Positions 60,030-64,000 of a stretch of DNA of 64,000 nucleotides are shown piece after piece. Source of the stretch: Castor canadensis. Lineage: Eukaryota > Chordata > Mammalia > Rodentia > Castoridae. Position 1 is the first letter of the stretch. Every line of letters starts with the position of its first letter. The notes beneath the pieces were generated by a model that saw nothing but the letters and a program-made list of their open reading frames with translations, made no database searches and had not been told where the DNA came from. The position numbers were made by a program, and so were the translations under genes. The stretch covers positions 56,390,501-56,454,500 of the forward strand of contig NC_133394.1 of NCBI RefSeq assembly GCF_047511655.1, read 5' to 3'.

Positions 60030-60170
60030 TTTGGTTTCAATCATCTTTGCTAGTTGGGTAAACTTGAACACCAATTGCTAGAGTTATTGTTAGGATTAAA
60101 TGAGATTGTGTAAATAAAGTGCCTAGAATACTGCATGGAACATAGCAAGCCTTCAGTAGGGATGCTCTGT
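60030..60170 (+). repeat. MIR remnant
   Basis: TTGGGTAAACTTGAACACCA, ATTAAATGAGATTGTGTAAA and TGCATGGAACATAGCAAGCC. No counterpart was seen in arm 1. Confidence 0.65.
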
Positions 60171-60254
60171 TCTTCTTATTATTGTAATGTATTTCATTAT
60201 AACACATTCTGAAATGAAAGATCATTTTAAAATAGTAACTCAAAAAAGCCATAC

Positions 60255-60565
60255 AGTTCAACCTCAGTATGCTCAGGGGAATGTATTTAGGGCAATACTC
60301 CTCCCAAGGATACCAAAATCTTTGCACATAACCTACATACATCTTACTGTGTGCTTTATGCTAAATAATTTCCAGATTACTTATAACATCTAATACAATG
60401 TGAATGCTCTGTATATAGTTGTTATACTGTTTTACTTAGAGAATAAATATGAGAACCAAAAGTGTACCTGCTTAGTACATACAGGTTTTTTTTCTGAATA
60501 TTTTCAATATGTGGCTGATTGAATTCCTGGGGACAGAACCCATAGATGCAGAGGCCTGAATGTAC
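60255..60565 (+). mobile_element. Tigger-like DNA transposon (copy C, most complete)
   Basis: Left end CAGTTCAACCTCAGTATGCT and right end GATGCAGAGGCCTGAATGTA are inverted repeats, with TA on both sides as for Tc1/mariner-type insertion. It has no coding sequence. The right junction matches copy B at 28560-28795. Confidence 0.8.
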
Positions 60566-60619
60566 ATAATTTTAAATGACTAGTAAGAATTTGATCAGAG
60601 AAGAGAGGAAACCTAGTAT

Positions 60620-60790
60620 TTATTTTATACAGCAATCCAACAGATGGGTAGAGGTGTTCTCATTTTATAGAGGAGAAAAGGTCTCAGAGTAGTTAAAATA
60701 CTTGCCTTCAGCTTTGTGACATAGCAAATTATGTCACAGAAATCAAATTCTTTACCCATTCTACCATTTATTTATCTTCTCTATTCAGTT
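60620..60790 (-). repeat. MIR remnant, antisense
   Basis: GTTCTCATTTTATAGAGGAG, AGTTAAAATACTTGCCTTCA and CAAATTCTTTACCCATTCTA. It is the partner of the MIR at 28400-28530. Confidence 0.65.
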
Positions 60791-61570
60791 ATTCAGTTCC
60801 TGGATAGAGAAGTCCAATGTAAGCATCCCCAAATTATTTTTTAACAAGACTTGTGTGTGTTTGTAGACATGCGTGTACATGTGTATGTGGGAAACAAATG
60901 TCTTTAAAGAAGTTCCTATCTTTTGGAGGGATATTTATCTATGAGGGCATATGGCCCTATTGGGGATATGCCCCTGTTGAACTGGGATGATGGCCCTGTC
61001 TATGCATTGGGTACTTTTGCATGTGGTCTCTTTGTGCATGCTTATCTCTGTGAAGGAGCTACTGTGAATGTGTTAATAGCTGTATAAGGATGGCTCTGTG
61101 AGAGTATGTGTATGTGGGTGCTTTGCGAAAGTTTCTGACTCTGCACATGAGCATACCTGTGTGTGCATGCATGCCTTCCCTGTATCTCTCTCTCTATGGT
61201 GTACACTGGCAACCTGTCTCTGTATCTGTGTATGTGCACTGGTATAGGAATGTGGGAATGTTTCTATATAGAATACACCTGAGGATGGCAGAAGCCTGAG
61301 AATATTGACAGAGAAGATCCTGGGCAGAGATCCCAAAGGATGTTCACACCTTGTCAACTTGGAGATCAATCGGATTTGTAGATCTGATTTAATCTTATAA
61401 CTCTCTGGATGCAATATCATTAATGCAGATAAAACAGAACAAAACAATGGAATTTAAAATAGTAGGATGTAATCTCAGGTAAATGTATTCTTTTAAAACA
61501 TAATACCAAAAGGTGTTCTTTAAATATTTACAAATGTGCTATTTAATACTTTTCCAAAATGATTTATTAT

Positions 61571-64000
61571 TATTTTTATTTTTGGTCCTTTGACATGGGG
61601 TCTCACTAATTAGTCTCAGTTTTGTTCTTTTAATTTTTGATCAAAATCTGAACCCTATCAAAGTGGCCACTGGTGAAGTATTTATCTTAATCACAGGAAT
61701 TTTGAAATCTGACTTTCTTATAATACTCATTTTCGGTAATGGGCTGCCGTCTATTTTATATACTTATTCACTAAATTTTGCAAGAAGTCAATGCCTTGTA
61801 CTAATCATAGGGTGCATCTATATAAAAATGGCTAAGATTCTCTCAATTGCTACTCAAATGTAGTCCTGAGTCATATAATTTGTTTTTTTCTTATACAGGT
61901 ATCCTTAGCATCTAACAGTGTTCATAGATGGTTAATTGATAGTTGAATGAATGATAAAAATACATTTGCCTGGAATGATGCTTGTACATGGTTCCAAGTG
62001 CACAAAAATAATTATTGAAATAAATCATACTCTAGGCAAAATTTTAATTTTATTTGCTTTCAAATGATCTCTGAGACCTTAATAACTAGTAATTACAAAA
62101 ATGGTGCACAACATTTGGGGAGTGATCCATATCATTATGAGACCAGTAAAATATTAGGGACTCTTGACACTTTAAACCCTCCTTTGATGTATTGTTCTCA
62201 AATGGCATGTAGATAACTATCTCTTTTTCCTTAGAGTTCTGGATTTTTTTAAAGTATAAGGCTTAAAAACCACATGGTTTTATGCAGAAAGTGTTCATGA
62301 AGAAAGTTAATGAAGTATTATAAAAATTTCTAGTAAGATGATCTAGCACCATAAAGTATAGTTGCAAGTTTGTGTCCTTATTGGCTCCATGATGTTTCAT
62401 AATGTGAACTAAAAGTTTATTGACATAAAAGTAGCAAAATTAGATAGCTATAACTATCCATCCACCAATCATAAAAGTAAATTAAAATTTTCTACAGATT
62501 GATTTTTCTTATTACTTACATAGAGACAGTACCCGTTATTCATTTCATTCTATATTTGAAAGTAGAAATTATTTTTTGTATAAATTATATATGTATAAAG
62601 GAAAAGAAATTACAAACCCATTCAGTAGTTGTTTATTCAGAAAGCATGTAACTCCAAGCTGGATGATGAGGAGGTTACAAAGATGGCATGGATGTAACAG
62701 TTGCCAAGCTTTGGGAATTTTCACTTTCATTGGGAAGATTAGATAGTTATACATACACTATTACAAACCTTTAAACCAAGTGTGAATCAGTGAGAAAGTT
62801 GTGTTATAATATAAATGAGAGAGAACACTTCATGGATACAACCATTATTGAGGGCCTCATGGTATAGGAACGATTGGAACTGTGGCTTGAATACATGCTA
62901 CTTTTTGATGGTTGAGTGCATTTCCAAAGAAAAGGGGCAGTTTGGAGAAAGAAATTAGGAAGAAACTGGGAAAGAAAGGCATGTTTATTTGTTGAGAATG
63001 AGATTAAAATTATGGGACCACAAGCAAAATTATGAAGACATTCCACAGTTGTGAGGAATGTGAAGGAGAAATGACAGAAGATGAAGAGCTGATCAAGAAG
63101 CAGTGTAAAGTAACTGAGTTCAGGAAAACACCACGGGGCCACTGAGGTATTGCTTGCTAAGATATGAAGATATATAGTCCCTGTCCTAAGAACATAATTT
63201 AAGCATGGAGGTAACTACGTGGATGAATAAAAAATACAACAAATGTGTGTTTTGACACACCCATTGGAAAAGACTAAATTCTGATAAGGATTCAAGAGGG
63301 AAGGTTTGAGTAAGATAATATGTGTCAAAGGAGTGAGATGAGCACTGGCAAGCACTCGGATGTTAATTAACTCATGTATTTGAGTTGACACAGATGTCTG
63401 ATTAGTTGAGAAAGTAGGAAGTAAGTAAGAACAGAACAAGAGTGAAGGGCCCAAGTCATTTTAGAATAGAGAGTCCAGGGAACATGCACCTAAGTTGGAT
63501 ATGGTTTCAAATGGTGAAAAACAGAGTAGTGATTTAATGTTTCAGTAATAACACTGAAATTTAAGTAAATACCATCTACTGGAATGACTGTGAGACTTTC
63601 ACTGTGACCATAGAAAAGGCCTTATTGGAATGAATAAGAAATGATAAGCATAGTTTAGGACACCAGAAACTCTGTTAATAGATGGAAGATAGAGACAAGA
63701 GTGGGAAGGATAGTTGATAACTGGATGTAGATAAGGTAATCATTGATAAAGCTTGGATGAGAGAGATGTTAGTGTACTGAGCAAAGTAGTAGCTCATTGT
63801 AATTACAGAAGAAGAAAAGAGAGTGTGATGTAACTTCAGAGTACAATAGAGAGGGAAGGTGCAAGCATTCAAATAGGCCCTTTGCTTACACACATGTACA
63901 GTACATTGCCATTATGCAGTTGCCTTATTTCCGCTGAACATTTTATTTGTTAATGAAAAATGTTGAGTGCATCCTCTTAGACACTTTCTACTTCTAATGC
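61571..64000. other. Intergenic tail of the window
   Basis: No gene, RNA gene or confident repeat recognised in about 2.4 kb. A weak L2-like ending (AGTTGAATGAATGAT, near 61942) is possible. Confidence 0.45.

Larger units (their letters stand above)
56300..61570. repeat. Inverted segmental duplication, arm 2 (upstream intergenic DNA)
   Basis: Aligns in order with the reverse complement of 27530-29865. Homology is best at 56300-57160 and 60420-61570; the middle is widened by L1 remnants (57640-59765) and by a MIR-bearing piece. The outer limit near 56300 is where the alignment to arm 1 stops (ATAGGCTGCA against ATAGGCTACA); the far limit is near 61570. Confidence 0.85.

Noticed and set aside
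56300..61570. TRPC3 exons, expected somewhere upstream of BLTP1 in other mammals
   Set aside because: No exon-like sequence with flanking splice sites and a recognisable channel motif was found in the right part of the window. The neighbour gene probably lies beyond it.
1..64000. CRISPR arrays, phage, bacterial operons or other prokaryotic systems
   Set aside because: Introns, SINEs, L1s and a CpG island show this is mammalian nuclear DNA. No regularly spaced repeats were seen.

Overview
This is a stretch of mammalian nuclear DNA: AT-rich, intron-rich, packed with interspersed repeats, and with one CpG island. It is almost certainly from a rodent. The many tRNA-derived SINEs share a core reading like 'GAGGCCCTGAGTTCAAA'. 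The B1/7SL-type units, sometimes fused to that tRNA-like unit, and the L1 family with a G-rich 3' UTR all resemble what is known from beaver and its relatives (Castorimorpha). The species assignment is an inference from repeat type.

One protein-coding gene is visible: the 5' part of BLTP1 (KIAA1109; fly tweek, yeast Csf1 relative), which encodes a giant bridge-like lipid-transfer protein. It lies on the minus strand. The CpG-island promoter is at about 41.8-42.6 kb, with a likely non-coding exon 1 inside it. The start codon is at 36661-36659 in exon 2. Nine coding exons (2-10) then run leftwards to 5057. They join in one open frame of 1046 nt (348 codons plus 2 nt) with matching splice phases at every junction. 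The gene continues past the left edge of the window.

Region by region: 1-5056 is intron 10 with a large 3'-complete L1 and SINEs. 5-10.7 kb holds exons 10, 9, 8 and 7 with an internal L1 fragment. 10.7-23.7 kb is the large intron 6, which carries a nearly full-length L1 (12738-19611) inserted into an older L1. 23.7-32 kb holds exon 6, intron 5 and many old elements (L2, MIR, Tigger-like, hAT-like). 32-37 kb holds exons 5, 4, 3 and 2. 37-42 kb is intron 1. From 42.6 kb to the right end is intergenic sequence upstream of BLTP1. It contains a second nearly full-length L1 (48509-55799, minus strand), also inside an older L1, plus more old L1 and MIR pieces. No other gene could be recognised there.

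The most notable structure is an old inverted segmental duplication. About 2.3 kb of intron 5 (27530-29865) reappears in reverse orientation in the upstream intergenic DNA (56300-61570, stretched by later L1 insertions). Both arms share the same Tigger-like element and the same MIR element with matching junctions, so a locus was copied, not just a repeat family. The arms flank the promoter and exons 1-5 of BLTP1. No CRISPR arrays, structural RNA genes or novel protein systems were found. All L1 reading frames are broken.
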